Source of the DNA: Calidifontibacter indicus | GTDB taxonomy: Bacteria > Actinomycetota > Actinomycetes > Actinomycetales > Dermatophilaceae | DNA length: 64,000 nt | NCBI RefSeq assembly: GCF_003386865.1 | Contig: NZ_QTUA01000001.1 | Span: forward strand, 2,604,001-2,668,000 | Reading direction: 5' to 3' | Shown here: piece after piece, positions 1 through 8,787 of the stretch | Numbering within the stretch: the stretch's first letter is position 1 | How the letters are laid out: the number at the start of each line of letters is the position of its first letter | Position numbers and translations under genes: made by a program | The notes under the pieces: model-generated | Seen by the model: the letters and a program-made list of their open reading frames with translations, nothing else | What the model was told of the DNA's origin: nothing | The model's database searches: none

Positions 1-43
1 GGGTCTGGGTCTGCTCCTGCGTCGTGTTGCTGTCGATGCTCAT
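1..43 (-). CDS. N-terminal start of a gene cut by the window edge
   Basis: Only the first 14 codons are present, reading MSIDSNTTQEQTQT from an ATG at 41-43. A purine-rich AAAGGAA element lies about ten bases upstream on the minus strand, which supports this as a real start. The residues are polar and Thr/Gln-rich, like the flexible N-termini of actinobacterial HesB/ErpA iron-sulfur carriers, which often neighbour such genes, but this is too short to name a family. It is encoded in the same direction as the glycerate-kinase-like gene, whose stop lies 110 bases upstream of this start. Confidence 0.5.
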   Translation of the reverse strand, partial: MSIDSNTTQEQTQT

Positions 44-153
44 GTCTCACATTCCTTTTGCAGCGAGTGCACTGGTTGCTGTCCAGCCGGTGCAACGGTG
101 GGGTCGGCCGATTTCTTCCCATGTGTTCCGAAGCAATTTCCGGCGGACGACTT

Positions 154-1254
154 CTAGGGTACGTCCGGTCGCGGGGCGGGTGTCCAGGTGCCCGCCACTC
201 GGCGCGTCAGTCGTGCGAGTTCGTCGGCCAGTTCCGCGACCGCCAGCGGCTCCGGGCGCATCCACCCGCTGCGGCTGATCGAGTAGGTGCCCTGAAGCCC
301 GAGCGACATCTGCTCGCGCCGTCCGACATGAACCTCGTCAGCGAGCACCACCGCCGGTCGGGCCAGTGCGCCGGCGGCCGTGGCCACCTCCGCCAGCACG
401 CTGTGTTCCAGCACCCGCCAGTCGAAGATGCCGGTCGCGGTCACCACCAGGTCGGACGCCGCGATGCGGTCGGCGAGCCCGGTCGCTCTAGCCCCGAAGG
501 CCGGGGCAGGCACGAGCGCCGCGCCGAGCGCGGCGAGCAGGAAGCCCAGTCCTCCGGCGGCGCCGGCGCCGGGCTGCCGTTCGGGACGGATCGACGTGCC
601 CGCGAGCAGGTCGGTGCGGGCCGGCACCGCCGCACGGACGACGTCGAGCCACTGCCCCATCGCGTGTTCGGCGGCCTGCGCCGCCTCCTTGGTCACGCCG
701 AGTTCCTCCACGGCGGAGAAGCTGGCGCCCTGGAAGCCCAGCAGTTGACGATCGGTGTCGACGAGCGCGCTGATCCGCAGCCCGGCGACCCGCTCGGCGG
801 CACGACGGACGGCGTCGGCATCGGGCTCGTGCGCAGGAGTGCCGGCGAGCGCCGCCACGAAACCGCGGCCGCCGTCGAGTGCGGCCGTGCTCGACAGACC
901 GATCGACAGCGTGTGTGCGCCGGCGTCGGCCAGCGCGGCGACGACCGCGCCGAGCGTGCCAGACCCCGGTGCACCGGCCGCTTCCGCCTCCGCGGCGTCG
1001 AGCCAGGCGCGGGTGCCGTCGGCGGACACGAACGCGGGCACCCGGGCGCCGTGCGCCTCGACAACGGTGGCGTCGACGTCGCCCGGAGCGGACGTAGCGG
1101 CCAGCACGGACGCCGTGCCGATACCGCCGTCGATCTGCGGGAGCGCCTCGATCTCGACGTGCGGCGCCGCCTCGCGCCAGGCGGTCGCCACGATGCGGGA
1201 CACCTCCGGCGGACTCAGTTCGCCGACCCGGCCGGGCGCCACCAGAACACGCAT
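154..1254 (-). CDS. Glycerate kinase family protein (divergent)
   Basis: 366 residues related to the GlxK/GckA glycerate kinases, which phosphorylate D-glycerate with ATP. The match rests on the overall layout: an N-terminal beta strand VLVAPG, a PQIDGGIGT segment in place of the usual MADGGEGT, GSGTLGAVVAALAD, a glycine-rich GAGAAGGLGFLLAALGA, and the late VVTATGIFDWRVLEHSV where the family normally has a TGEG.D.Q motif. The classic DSFKG motif is missing, so catalytic activity is uncertain. The start was placed at the ATG at 1252-1254, which begins MRVLVAPG; a longer reading to 1299 adds 15 residues without family character. The M50 peptidase gene starts upstream on the same strand, with only about 19 bases between them, so they are probably co-transcribed. 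Confidence 0.7.
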   Translation of the reverse strand: MRVLVAPGRVGELSPPEVSRIVATAWREAAPHVEIEALPQIDGGIGTASVLAATSAPGDVDATVVEAHGARVPAFVSADGTRAWLDAAEAEAAGAPGSGTLGAVVAALADAGAHTLSIGLSSTAALDGGRGFVAALAGTPAHEPDADAVRRAAERVAGLRISALVDTDRQLLGFQGASFSAVEELGVTKEAAQAAEHAMGQWLDVVRAAVPARTDLLAGTSIRPERQPGAGAAGGLGFLLAALGAALVPAPAFGARATGLADRIAASDLVVTATGIFDWRVLEHSVLAEVATAAGALARPAVVLADEVHVGRREQMSLGLQGTYSISRSGWMRPEPLAVAELADELARLTRRVAGTWTPAPRPDVP

Positions 1255-1273
1255 GGCGGCAAGTATCCCGTGG

Positions 1274-1969
1274 TCAGCCGACGAGCAACGCGCGGGCACC
1301 GAGCCCGAGCACCGCCAGCGTGACCGCGGTCATCAGCGTCCACCAACCGGTGGCGGGCAACGGGGTGATCCGCGCGAGTTGGTCGACGTCCGATCCCAGT
1401 CCACCCGGGCGCCGACGGGCGCGGAACAGCCCGGCCATCCCCCAGGGTCCGCTGAACAACAGGAACCAGGTGAGGGTGGTCGCGAGCGCCGACCGCACCT
1501 GGTCGGGTGCGTACCATCCGACCAGCCCGATCGTGACCCCGCTGACCACGACGACGACCAGGCCGTGCAGGTTGCGGATCTGCAGCAGCATCAGCGCGCA
1601 GACGAGCACCATCGCCCACAGGTAGGCGTTCGACCACCCGGCCGGCGCCGCATAGGCGCCCGCCAGCCCGGCGAGCGCCGGGGTCAGGTAGCCCGCCAGC
1701 AGGGTGGCCACCATTCCCGGGCCCGAGGGGCGGCCGCGCGACACCGACAGGCCGGACGCGTCGGAGTGCAACCGGATGCCGTGCAGCGAGCGCCCGGCCA
1801 GCAGCGCCACGACGGCGTGACCGCCCTCGTGCAGCAGCGTCACCAAGTGCCTGATGTAGCGCACGATCGGGTCGGCCAGCAGCGCGCACAGCGCCACGAG
1901 GGCGCACCCGATGACGACCGCGCGATCGGGCGGGGTCGTGGCGGCGAGTCGGTCGAGAAATTGGTCCAC
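1274..1969 (-). CDS. M50-type membrane zinc metallopeptidase
   Basis: 231 residues, strongly hydrophobic, with about six membrane segments. The HExxH zinc motif appears as LLHEGGHAVVALLAGR around residues 45-60, typical of peptidase M50B-like proteins of actinobacteria. Such proteins have the site-2 protease fold, but for this subgroup the substrate is not known. A clear NPxxD second motif is not seen, so proteolytic activity is inferred rather than shown. The chosen start is the GTG at 1967-1969; no strong ribosome binding site is visible. The gene follows a strong hairpin (1982-2028) that should separate it from the GST gene upstream. Confidence 0.7.
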   Translation of the reverse strand: MDQFLDRLAATTPPDRAVVIGCALVALCALLADPIVRYIRHLVTLLHEGGHAVVALLAGRSLHGIRLHSDASGLSVSRGRPSGPGMVATLLAGYLTPALAGLAGAYAAPAGWSNAYLWAMVLVCALMLLQIRNLHGLVVVVVSGVTIGLVGWYAPDQVRSALATTLTWFLLFSGPWGMAGLFRARRRPGGLGSDVDQLARITPLPATGWWTLMTAVTLAVLGLGARALLVG

Positions 1970-1981
1970 GCGGGTTCAACG

Positions 1982-2028
1982 AAGCCCGGTTTCGGTGGGT
2001 GCCAAGGCAACCCACCGAAACCGGGCTT
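1982..2028 (-). terminator. Perfect 19-bp inverted repeat, likely terminator
   Basis: The arms at 1982-2000 and 2010-2028 are exact reverse complements (left arm begins AAGCCCGG, right arm ends CCGGGCTT) and enclose a 9-base loop. The repeat lies between the stop of the GST gene (2061) and the start of the M50 gene (1969), both on the minus strand. It fits an intrinsic terminator for the dipeptidase-GST pair. No long U tract follows, as is common in high-GC actinobacteria. Confidence 0.7.
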
Positions 2029-2060
2029 GTGTGTCAGCTGTCGGACGCGGTCGGACGCGG

Positions 2061-3116
2061 TCAGACGCCAGGCGTCCGCACGGTCAGCTGCCCGTCGGCA
2101 CCGACCCACGGGTTGTGCTCGGTCGGCACCCGCTCACCCTCGGGCACCGCGCCCGGTGCGGTGCCGTCACCGAACGGGCGACCGCCGAGCGCCTCGCGGC
2201 CGTGCGCGGTGCCCCAGCCGGACAGGTCGGGCCCCTTGGGCACGATGCCGGTCGGGTTCACGTCGCGGTGCACCACGTAGTAGTGCTTCTTGATCTGCTC
2301 GAAGTCGACGGTGTCGCCGAAGCCGGGCGTCTGGAACAGGTCGCGCGCGTAGGCCCACAGCACCGGCATCTCCGACAGCTTCTGCCGGTTGCACTTGAAG
2401 TGCCCGTGGTAGACGGGGTCGAACCGCACCAGGGTGGTGAACAGCCGGACGTCGGCCTCGGTGATGGTGTCGCCCATCAGGTAGCGCTGGTTCGCGAGTC
2501 GCTCGCTCACCCAGTCGAGCGCGGTGAACAGCCGGTCGTAGGCGTCCTCGTATGAGCTCTGCTCGCCGGCGAAGCCGCAGCGGTACACGCCGTTGTTGAT
2601 CTCGGTGTAGATCCGCTTCATCACCGGCGCCATCTCCTCGCGCAGCGCCTGCGGGTACAGGTCGGGAGCGCCGTCGCGGTGGTACTGCCGCCACTCGGTG
2701 GAGAAGTCGAGCGTCATCGGCGCGAAGTCGTTGGTGACGACCTTGCCCGACTCGATCTCGACGACGGCCGGCACGGTGATGCCGCGCGGGTAGCCCGGCT
2801 GCCGCTTCTCGTAGGCGTCCTTCAGCTTCGGGATGCCGAGCACCGGGTCGAGGCCACCGGGGTCGAGGTCGAAGGTCCAGCTGTCCGAGTCGTGGGTCGG
2901 ACCCGTCAGCCCCATCGACAGCACCGGCTCGAGGCCGAGCAACCGGCGCACGATGATCGTGCGGTTGGCCCACGGGCAGGCACGCGCGGCGACGAGCCGG
3001 TACCTGCCCGGCTCGGCCTTCCAGCCCGACTCCGCACCGTCGGCGGTGATGCGGTCGTTGATGTAGCGGGTGTCGCGCTCGTAGCTCTTCTCGACGTAAC
3101 CCTTGGGCTCACTCAT
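2061..3116 (-). CDS. Xi-class glutathione S-transferase / glutathionyl-hydroquinone reductase family (YqjG/ECM4-like)
   Basis: 351 residues. The catalytic cysteine motif RACPWANR near residue 50 is the signature of the YqjG/ECM4 (Xi) class, which reduces thiol-conjugated hydroquinones. A C-terminal all-helical GST domain follows, with the typical YLMGDTITEADVRLFTTLVR segment. Actinobacteria generally use mycothiol in place of glutathione, so the physiological thiol is an open question. The ATG at 3114-3116 (MSEPKGYVEKSY) was chosen because it overlaps the stop of the dipeptidase gene by eight bases, a layout that suggests translational coupling. The longer reading to 3200 would run deep into the neighbour. 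Confidence 0.85.
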   Translation of the reverse strand: MSEPKGYVEKSYERDTRYINDRITADGAESGWKAEPGRYRLVAARACPWANRTIIVRRLLGLEPVLSMGLTGPTHDSDSWTFDLDPGGLDPVLGIPKLKDAYEKRQPGYPRGITVPAVVEIESGKVVTNDFAPMTLDFSTEWRQYHRDGAPDLYPQALREEMAPVMKRIYTEINNGVYRCGFAGEQSSYEDAYDRLFTALDWVSERLANQRYLMGDTITEADVRLFTTLVRFDPVYHGHFKCNRQKLSEMPVLWAYARDLFQTPGFGDTVDFEQIKKHYYVVHRDVNPTGIVPKGPDLSGWGTAHGREALGGRPFGDGTAPGAVPEGERVPTEHNPWVGADGQLTVRTPGV

Positions 3117-4458
3117 CTGCGGCTCCCATCCGTTCCAGCAACAGTGCCTCGGCGAGGCAGACACGTTCGAATTCTGCGAGGTGCAGCGACTCGTTCGCAC
3201 CGTGGGCGCGGGAGTCGGGGTCCTCGACGCCGGTCACCAGGATCGCGGCGTCCGGGAACTTCTCGGCGAAGGCGGCGACGAACGGGATCGACCCGCCGAC
3301 GCCGATGTCGACCGGCTCCTGGCCGTCCCAGGCATCGCGGAAGGACGAGCGGGCGACGTCGTAGACGGGACCCTGGGCGTCGGCGGCGAAGCCGGCCCCT
3401 TCGTCGTCGAGGGTGATCTCGACGCGCGCGCCCCACGGCGCGGCGGCTTGCAGGTGGTCGCGCAACAGTTCGAAGGCGTGCCGCGGGCTCTCGTCGGCGG
3501 CGATCCGCATCGACACCTTGGCGCGCGCGGTCGGCACGAGGGTGTTGGACGCGGTGTCGACCGACGGGGCGTCGAAGCCGATCGTCGTGATGCTCGGTTT
3601 GGTCCACAGCCGGGACAGGATCGAGTCGGAGCCGATCGGCGAGACGTCGTCGAGCAGTCCGCTCTCGGCACGCAGCCGCGCCTCGTCGTAGTCGAGATCG
3701 GCGGCGAGCCCCTGCGACAGCCCCTGCACCGCGACATTGCCGTCGGCGTCGTGCAGGCTCGCCAGCACCCTGATCAGCGCGGTGATCGCGTCGGGCACCG
3801 CCCCGCCGTACATGCCGGAGTGGATCGCGTGGTCGAGCGTGCTCACCTTGACCACGACGCGGATCATGCCGCGCAGCGTGGTGGTGAGTGCCGGCACCCC
3901 GACCTCCCAGTTGGTGGAGTCGGCCAGCACGATCGCGTCGGCGCGCAGTCGCTCGCCGTGGCGCTCGAGGATGGTGGCCAACGAGTCGGAGCCGATCTCC
4001 TCCTCGCCCTCGACGAACAGGTTGACGCCCACCGGCGGGCGGCCGTCGTGGGCCCTGATCGCGGCGAGGTGGGCCATCACGCCGGCCTTGTCGTCGGCGG
4101 CGCCGCGGCCGTAGAGGCGCCCGTCGCGTTCGGTGGGTTCGAACGGCGGGGTGTCCCAGTCGGCGTCGTCACCGGGGGGCTGCACGTCGTGGTGGGCGTA
4201 GAGCGTCACCGTGGGTGCGTCCGGTGCGGCGAGGCGTCCGATGACGGCCGGGCGGCCGCCCTCGCTGACGATCTCGACCTCGAGCCCCTCGGCGCGCAGC
4301 AGGTCGGCAACCGCGGTGGCGCTGGCGTCGACGTTGGCCTGGTCGAAGGAGTCGAGCGAAACACTCGGGATGCGGGTGAGGGCCTCGAGGTCGGCCCGCA
4401 CCTGCGGCATCAGTTCACGGACACGGTCACGAAGGTGCTGGGTGCGATCTGTGCTCAC
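3109..4458 (-). CDS. M20 family dipeptidase
   Basis: 449 residues of the M20/M25/M40 zinc peptidase family. Visible metal and catalytic motifs are LYAHHDVQPPG (His and Asp), GRGAADDKAG (bridging Asp) and VEGEEEIGS (Glu pair), followed by the lid/dimerisation domain and a C-terminal return to the catalytic domain. The protein probably cleaves dipeptides or related N-acyl substrates in the cytoplasm. The start is the GTG at 4456-4458 (VSTDRTQHLRDRV); the longer open frame to 4785 runs across the divergent DUF3043 gene and is not real. The 86-base gap to DUF3043 must carry two back-to-back promoters. Confidence 0.88.
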   Translation of the reverse strand: MSTDRTQHLRDRVRELMPQVRADLEALTRIPSVSLDSFDQANVDASATAVADLLRAEGLEVEIVSEGGRPAVIGRLAAPDAPTVTLYAHHDVQPPGDDADWDTPPFEPTERDGRLYGRGAADDKAGVMAHLAAIRAHDGRPPVGVNLFVEGEEEIGSDSLATILERHGERLRADAIVLADSTNWEVGVPALTTTLRGMIRVVVKVSTLDHAIHSGMYGGAVPDAITALIRVLASLHDADGNVAVQGLSQGLAADLDYDEARLRAESGLLDDVSPIGSDSILSRLWTKPSITTIGFDAPSVDTASNTLVPTARAKVSMRIAADESPRHAFELLRDHLQAAAPWGARVEITLDDEGAGFAADAQGPVYDVARSSFRDAWDGQEPVDIGVGGSIPFVAAFAEKFPDAAILVTGVEDPDSRAHGANESLHLAEFERVCLAEALLLERMGAADE

Positions 4459-4544
4459 CCGGTCAACCGTAGCCCGCACCGATCCGGCGCAAGATTCGGC
4501 GCACGATTCGGCGCCGTGACCGGCGCCACGTAAGATCGTGACTC

Positions 4545-5132
4545 GTGTTCGGCCGTAACAAGGATTCCCAGGAAACGCCCGTCGTCGTCGAGGAGACCAC
4601 GACCGATTCGGGCGTGCCCGGCAAGAAGGGACGGCCGACCCCGAAGCGGCGTGACCAGGAAGCCGCGCGCCGCCGTCCGCTGGTGCCGGCCGACCGCGAG
4701 GCCGCCAAGAAACAGGCCAAGCAGGAGTCCCGGATCGGGCGTGCCAAGGCGCGCGAGGCGTTCGCCCGTGGCGAGGAGAGCGCATTGCCCGCCCGCGACC
4801 GCGGCCCGGTCAAGCGGTTCATCCGCGACACCGTCGACAGCCGCTGGAACATCGGCGAGATCCTGCTGCCGCTGATGCTCATCGTGCTGGTCATGACCGT
4901 GGTGCCGAACCGCTCCTTCCAGGTGCTCGCGCTCCTGCTGGTCTGGCTGGTCATCGTCATCGGTGTCGTCGACTGCGTGCTGCTCTGGCGTCGCCTGAAG
5001 AAGCAGATCAACGAGCGTTTCCACACCGACCCGCCGAAGGGTTCGAAGTCGTACGCGATCATGCGCGCATTCCAGATGCGCCTGTCGCGGATGCCGCGGC
5101 CGCAGGTCAAGCGCGGCGAGCAGCCGCGCTGA
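4545..5132 (+). CDS. DUF3043 domain membrane protein
   Basis: 195 residues beginning at a GTG (4545). The N-terminal half is very charged (Lys/Arg/Glu-rich, about residues 20-85). Two hydrophobic segments follow, at about 103-121 and 127-146, with a basic C-terminal tail. This arrangement is that of the actinobacterial DUF3043 family, whose function is unknown. In other actinobacteria it is commonly found beside M20 dipeptidases, as here, so the pairing is expected. Both termini are likely cytoplasmic given the positive charge flanking the hairpin of two membrane helices. Confidence 0.8.
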   Translation: MFGRNKDSQETPVVVEETTTDSGVPGKKGRPTPKRRDQEAARRRPLVPADREAAKKQAKQESRIGRAKAREAFARGEESALPARDRGPVKRFIRDTVDSRWNIGEILLPLMLIVLVMTVVPNRSFQVLALLLVWLVIVIGVVDCVLLWRRLKKQINERFHTDPPKGSKSYAIMRAFQMRLSRMPRPQVKRGEQPR

Positions 5133-5151
5133 CCCGTGCTTTCCCGCTGAC

Positions 5152-6321
5152 CTACTGCGTGTAGCCGAGGCGCCGCGCGGCCATGTGGTACATGATCTCG
5201 ACGGTGCCCCCGCCGATGCCGAGGATGCGCATGTCGCGGTACTGCCGCTCCACCTCCGACTCGCTCATGTAGCCCATCCCGCCGAAGAGTTGCACGGCCT
5301 CGTGCGCCACCCATTCGCCGGTCTCGGTCGCGGTGTTCTTGGCGAAGCAGACCTGCGGGATCAGCGAGGTCACCGCCTCCCCCGACTCGAACCGGTCGAC
5401 CACGGCCCGGGTGTAGGTGCGGGCGACATCGATGCGCGCAGCCATCCGCACGAGCGTGCCCTGCACGGTCTGCCGCGAGATGAGCGGCTCGCCGAAGGTG
5501 GTGCGTGCGCGGCACCAGTCCGCGGCCAGGTCGAGACACCGTTGCGCCTGCGAATAGGCCTGCGCGGCAATGGCAATGCGCTCCGACAGGAACGCCGCAC
5601 CGATGAGCGCGAACCCGGTGTTCTCCGGTCCGACGAGGTGCGAGGCCGGCACCCGGACGTCGGTGAAGCTCAGCTGCGCGGTGTCGGACGAGCGCCAGCC
5701 CATCTTGTCCAGCTTGCGGCTGACCTCGAAGCCCGGCATCCCCTTCTCGATCACGAGCAGCGACACACCCCGCGCGCCGGGCAGGTCCGCGCCGCCGGTG
5801 CGGACGGCGGTGGTGACGAAGTCGGCCCGGCACCCGGAGGTGATGAAGGTCTTCGCGCCGTTGACGACGTAGTCGTCGCCGTCGCGGCGGGCGGTCGTGC
5901 GCAGCCCGCCGACATCGGAACCGCCGCTCGGCTCGGTGATCGCGAGCGACCCGATGAGCTCACCGGCCAGCGCCGGTTTCACCCAGCGGTCGATCTGCTC
6001 CTGGTCACCGGCCGCGACGATGTGCGGGCAGGAGATGCCCGAGGTGAACAGAGATGCGTTCACGCCGCCGGCCGCGCCCGCTTCATGGAGGGCCTCGATG
6101 ACGGTGACCACCTCGCGCTGGCCCGCGCCGCCCCCGCCCGCCTTCTCCGGAAATCCGACGCCGAGAAGGCCGAGTTCGCCTGCGGTTCTTGACAGTTCGC
6201 GGGGCAGCTCACCGGCGGCCTCCCACTCGTCCTGGTGCGGCAGCACCTCCCGGCGCACGAACTCGGTGACGGTGTCGCGCAGCGCTCGAAGCTCCGGGGT
6301 GTTCCAGTCGCCGTGGCTCAT
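5152..6321 (-). CDS. Acyl-CoA dehydrogenase
   Basis: 389 residues of the FAD-dependent acyl-CoA dehydrogenase family, which introduces a trans-2 double bond into acyl-CoA and passes electrons to ETF. Family hallmarks are the mid-domain AITEPSGGSDVGGLRTTA, the ANGAKTFITSG-type beta-domain strand (VVNGAKTFITSG), and the C-terminal AVQLFGGMGYMSESEVERQYRD. The start ATG overlaps the stop of the TIGR03084 gene by four bases (6318-6321), so the two are one operon read away from the operator at 7133-7156. The chain-length or branched preference cannot be read from the sequence; the context suggests the same substrate as the Atu-like cluster. Confidence 0.88.
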   Translation of the reverse strand: MSHGDWNTPELRALRDTVTEFVRREVLPHQDEWEAAGELPRELSRTAGELGLLGVGFPEKAGGGGAGQREVVTVIEALHEAGAAGGVNASLFTSGISCPHIVAAGDQEQIDRWVKPALAGELIGSLAITEPSGGSDVGGLRTTARRDGDDYVVNGAKTFITSGCRADFVTTAVRTGGADLPGARGVSLLVIEKGMPGFEVSRKLDKMGWRSSDTAQLSFTDVRVPASHLVGPENTGFALIGAAFLSERIAIAAQAYSQAQRCLDLAADWCRARTTFGEPLISRQTVQGTLVRMAARIDVARTYTRAVVDRFESGEAVTSLIPQVCFAKNTATETGEWVAHEAVQLFGGMGYMSESEVERQYRDMRILGIGGGTVEIMYHMAARRLGYTQ

Positions 6322-7103
6322 GCCCGCCCCCGCACCGCGCTCTTGGGCGCACCCGCGAACGCCTGGGCGAAAGTGGCCCAGTGGGCCGCCTCGCCGGTGA
6401 ACTCCAGCGCGGTCTGTTCCGGTTCACGGCGCTGGGTGACGAGCAGGCAGAAGTCCTCGGCTGTGCCGCGCACCGTGTCGGCGGCGTCGGGCGGCCCCCA
6501 CTTCCACACGTCCGCCGAATCGGGCGCCTGCAATTCGATCCGGAACTCGTTCGCGGGCGACTCCAGGCCGTTGATCCGATAGGCGAAGTCACGGGTACGC
6601 ACCCCGAGGTGCGCGATGTCCCGCAACCGTGCCGTCGGCTCGCGCCGAGCATCGAGCGCGTCGGCGACGTCCTGACCGTGGGCCCAGGTCTCCATCAGCC
6701 GAGCCGTGGCCATCGACCGGGGCGCCATCGGCGGGCCGAACCACGGCAGCTTGACGCCCGGGTCGGCCGCGTCGAGCGCGCTCCCGAGCGCCGACCGCGC
6801 GGTGCGCCAACGCTGCAGCAGTTCATCGGCCGCAAGCTGGGCCAGTTCGTCGGCCTGCTCGTCGACGTGCCCCAGCGGGTTCTTCGCCGCCTGGGCGATC
6901 GCGTCGTCGAACGCCGCCGGGTCGGTCACGGCGAGCAGCGCCACCTCGTCGGTCCACAGCAGGTGGGCGATCTGGTGGGCGATCGTCCAGCGCGGGGCTG
7001 GGGTCGGACGCCGCCAGCCGGCGTCGTCGAGCCCCTGGACGAGGTCGTCGAGCACCTGCGCCTCGGCGAGGAAGTTGGTGGCTATCGCGGATTCGGAGGT
7101 CAT
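6318..7103 (-). CDS. TIGR03084 family protein (DinB-like/mycothiol maleylpyruvate isomerase fold)
   Basis: 261 residues. The N-terminal four-helix part has the DinB/MDMPI pattern with metal-binding histidines (RWTIAHQIAHLLW near residue 40 and METWAHGQDVADAL near 150), followed by a smaller C-terminal SCP2-like domain. The TIGR03084 family is restricted to actinobacteria and regularly sits beside acyl-CoA dehydrogenases and AtuA genes; its reaction is unknown. The start at the ATG 7101-7103 lies only 29 bases from the edge of the palindromic operator. An open frame running on to 8801 is an antisense shadow of the ligase gene. Confidence 0.82.
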   Translation of the reverse strand: MTSESAIATNFLAEAQVLDDLVQGLDDAGWRRPTPAPRWTIAHQIAHLLWTDEVALLAVTDPAAFDDAIAQAAKNPLGHVDEQADELAQLAADELLQRWRTARSALGSALDAADPGVKLPWFGPPMAPRSMATARLMETWAHGQDVADALDARREPTARLRDIAHLGVRTRDFAYRINGLESPANEFRIELQAPDSADVWKWGPPDAADTVRGTAEDFCLLVTQRREPEQTALEFTGEAAHWATFAQAFAGAPKSAVRGRA

Positions 7104-7132
7104 GTCCGGCAGCGTCGCACTACCTGATGAGA

Positions 7133-7156
7133 AAAACAAGCATGAGTGCTTGTTTT
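7133..7156. promoter_or_regulatory. Palindromic operator, copy 1 (divergent promoter)
   Basis: Perfect 10-bp half-sites AAAACAAGCA (7133-7142) and TGCTTGTTTT (7147-7156), separated by TGAG. It lies in the 111-base gap between the divergent TIGR03084 gene and the acyl-CoA ligase, and is AT-rich against a GC-rich background. An almost identical site occurs at 17410-17433 in the only other divergent gap of the acyl-CoA region. A TetR-family regulator encoded between the two sites (10622-11230) is the natural candidate to bind them; this link is inference. Confidence 0.8.
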
Positions 7157-7214
7157 CGGATGATCGTCGGCCTACGGTTTCGGTATCGACTTCACCGACC
7201 TGAGGAGATCCCGG

Positions 7215-8774
7215 ATGGACCGCGGATTCGGCGACTGGCCCACCCGACACGCACTGCGCAACGCCGATCACACGGCGTACGTCGACGCAGTGAGCGGCGC
7301 GACGACCACCTGGCGGGCGCTGGAGGAACGCACCAACCGCCTGGCAGACGCATTGAGCCGCAAGGGAGTTCGTCGCGGCGACCGCGTCGCCACCCTCACC
7401 CTGAACAGTCCGCAGATGATGGAGATCTTCTTCGCCGTCGCGAAACTGGGCGCGATCACCGTGCCGGTGAACTTCCGACTGTCGGCCCGCGAGGTGGCGT
7501 ATGTGCTGAACGACTCCGGCGCCATCGCGCTGTTCGCCTCGACGAGCCTGTGCGATCTTGCCGATGCGGCCCTGGAGGAAGTCGCTTCGGTGCGCATCCG
7601 CGTCGCGGTGCCGACCGCGGCCGAGCGGGCCGAGTCGGGCGAGGGCGACTACGGCGACCTCGTGGCCGGCGGCGACCCCGAACGGGTCGAGCGGCCCGTC
7701 GACGACACCGACGTCTGCGTGATCATGTACACATCGGGCACCACCGGACGTCCCAAGGGCGCGATGCTCACCCACCGCAACTTCCAGTACAACGCGATGA
7801 ACGGGTTCGGGTTCGGCGACGGCTACAACCGCAACGACATCACGATCTCCTCGGCACCGCTGTTCCACATCGGCGCCCTCGGCGTGCATACCCTGCCGTT
7901 CGCGTACGTCGGCGGGTCGGTGGTGATCACCGAAGCGTTCGACCCGTCGAGCTGGCTCGACCTCGTCGCGAAGTATCGCGTCACCAAGGCATTCTTGGTG
8001 CCGGCGATGTGGGCGGCTGTCGCGCAGGCGATCCCGGCCGCCGAGCGTGACCTCAGTTCGCTCACCTTCGCGATCACCGGCGGCGCACCGTGCCCCATCC
8101 CGGTGATCCGCGCACTGCATGCGGCCGGAATGGAGTTCACCGAGGGGTTCGGCATGACCGAGACCTCGCCCAGCGTCGCCTGTCTGCAACCCGAGGACGT
8201 GCTCGAACACGCGGGGTCGATCGGTCGGCCACTGATGCACGTCGACTACCGCATCGTCGAGGAGTCCGGCCGCGAGGTACCGGTGAACACCGTGGGTGAG
8301 TTGTGCCTGCGCGGACCGAGCATCTTCGTCGGCTACTGGGACCGTGTCGATGCCACGAACGAGGCGCTGCGCGACGGGTGGTTCCACACCGGCGACATGG
8401 CCAAGGTCGACGCCGACGGCTACATCACCCTCGTCGACCGCAAGAAGGACATGGTGATCACCGGCGGCGAGAACGTCTACCCGATCGAGGTCGAACTCGT
8501 GATGTACGAGCACCCCGACGTGCAGGAAGTGGCCGTCATCGGCGTGCCCGACGACAAGTGGGGCGAGAGCGTCACAGCGGTCGTCGCGCTGCGCGACGGC
8601 GCCACGACCGATGCCCAGGCCCTCCGCGAGTGGACGCTCGAACGCATCGCCCACTTCAAGGCCCCGCGGGAGGTGCACCTCGTCGACGCACTCCCCCGCA
8701 ACGCCACGGGAAAGATCCTCAAGCGCGACCTTCGCGTGACCTACACCGGCAGCAGCAGCCAGGTCACCCGCTGA
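7215..8774 (+). CDS. Acyl-CoA synthetase (AMP-forming ligase)
   Basis: 519 residues of the ANL adenylating family, converting a carboxylic acid, ATP and CoA to acyl-CoA. The P-loop-like motif YTSGTTGRPKGAMLTH is at about residues 172-187, the adenylate-binding GFGMTET at about 311, the hinge TGDMAKVDADGY at about 394 and the catalytic lysine in ATGKILKRDLR near the C-terminus. The ATG at 7215 is preceded by GAGGAGA with good spacing. Transcription most likely starts at or near the 7133-7156 operator, so this gene should share control with the divergent dehydrogenase pair. It probably activates the free acid that feeds the downstream pathway. Confidence 0.9.
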   Translation: MDRGFGDWPTRHALRNADHTAYVDAVSGATTTWRALEERTNRLADALSRKGVRRGDRVATLTLNSPQMMEIFFAVAKLGAITVPVNFRLSAREVAYVLNDSGAIALFASTSLCDLADAALEEVASVRIRVAVPTAAERAESGEGDYGDLVAGGDPERVERPVDDTDVCVIMYTSGTTGRPKGAMLTHRNFQYNAMNGFGFGDGYNRNDITISSAPLFHIGALGVHTLPFAYVGGSVVITEAFDPSSWLDLVAKYRVTKAFLVPAMWAAVAQAIPAAERDLSSLTFAITGGAPCPIPVIRALHAAGMEFTEGFGMTETSPSVACLQPEDVLEHAGSIGRPLMHVDYRIVEESGREVPVNTVGELCLRGPSIFVGYWDRVDATNEALRDGWFHTGDMAKVDADGYITLVDRKKDMVITGGENVYPIEVELVMYEHPDVQEVAVIGVPDDKWGESVTAVVALRDGATTDAQALREWTLERIAHFKAPREVHLVDALPRNATGKILKRDLRVTYTGSSSQVTR

Positions 8775-8787
8775 GATCGCGTCTCGC

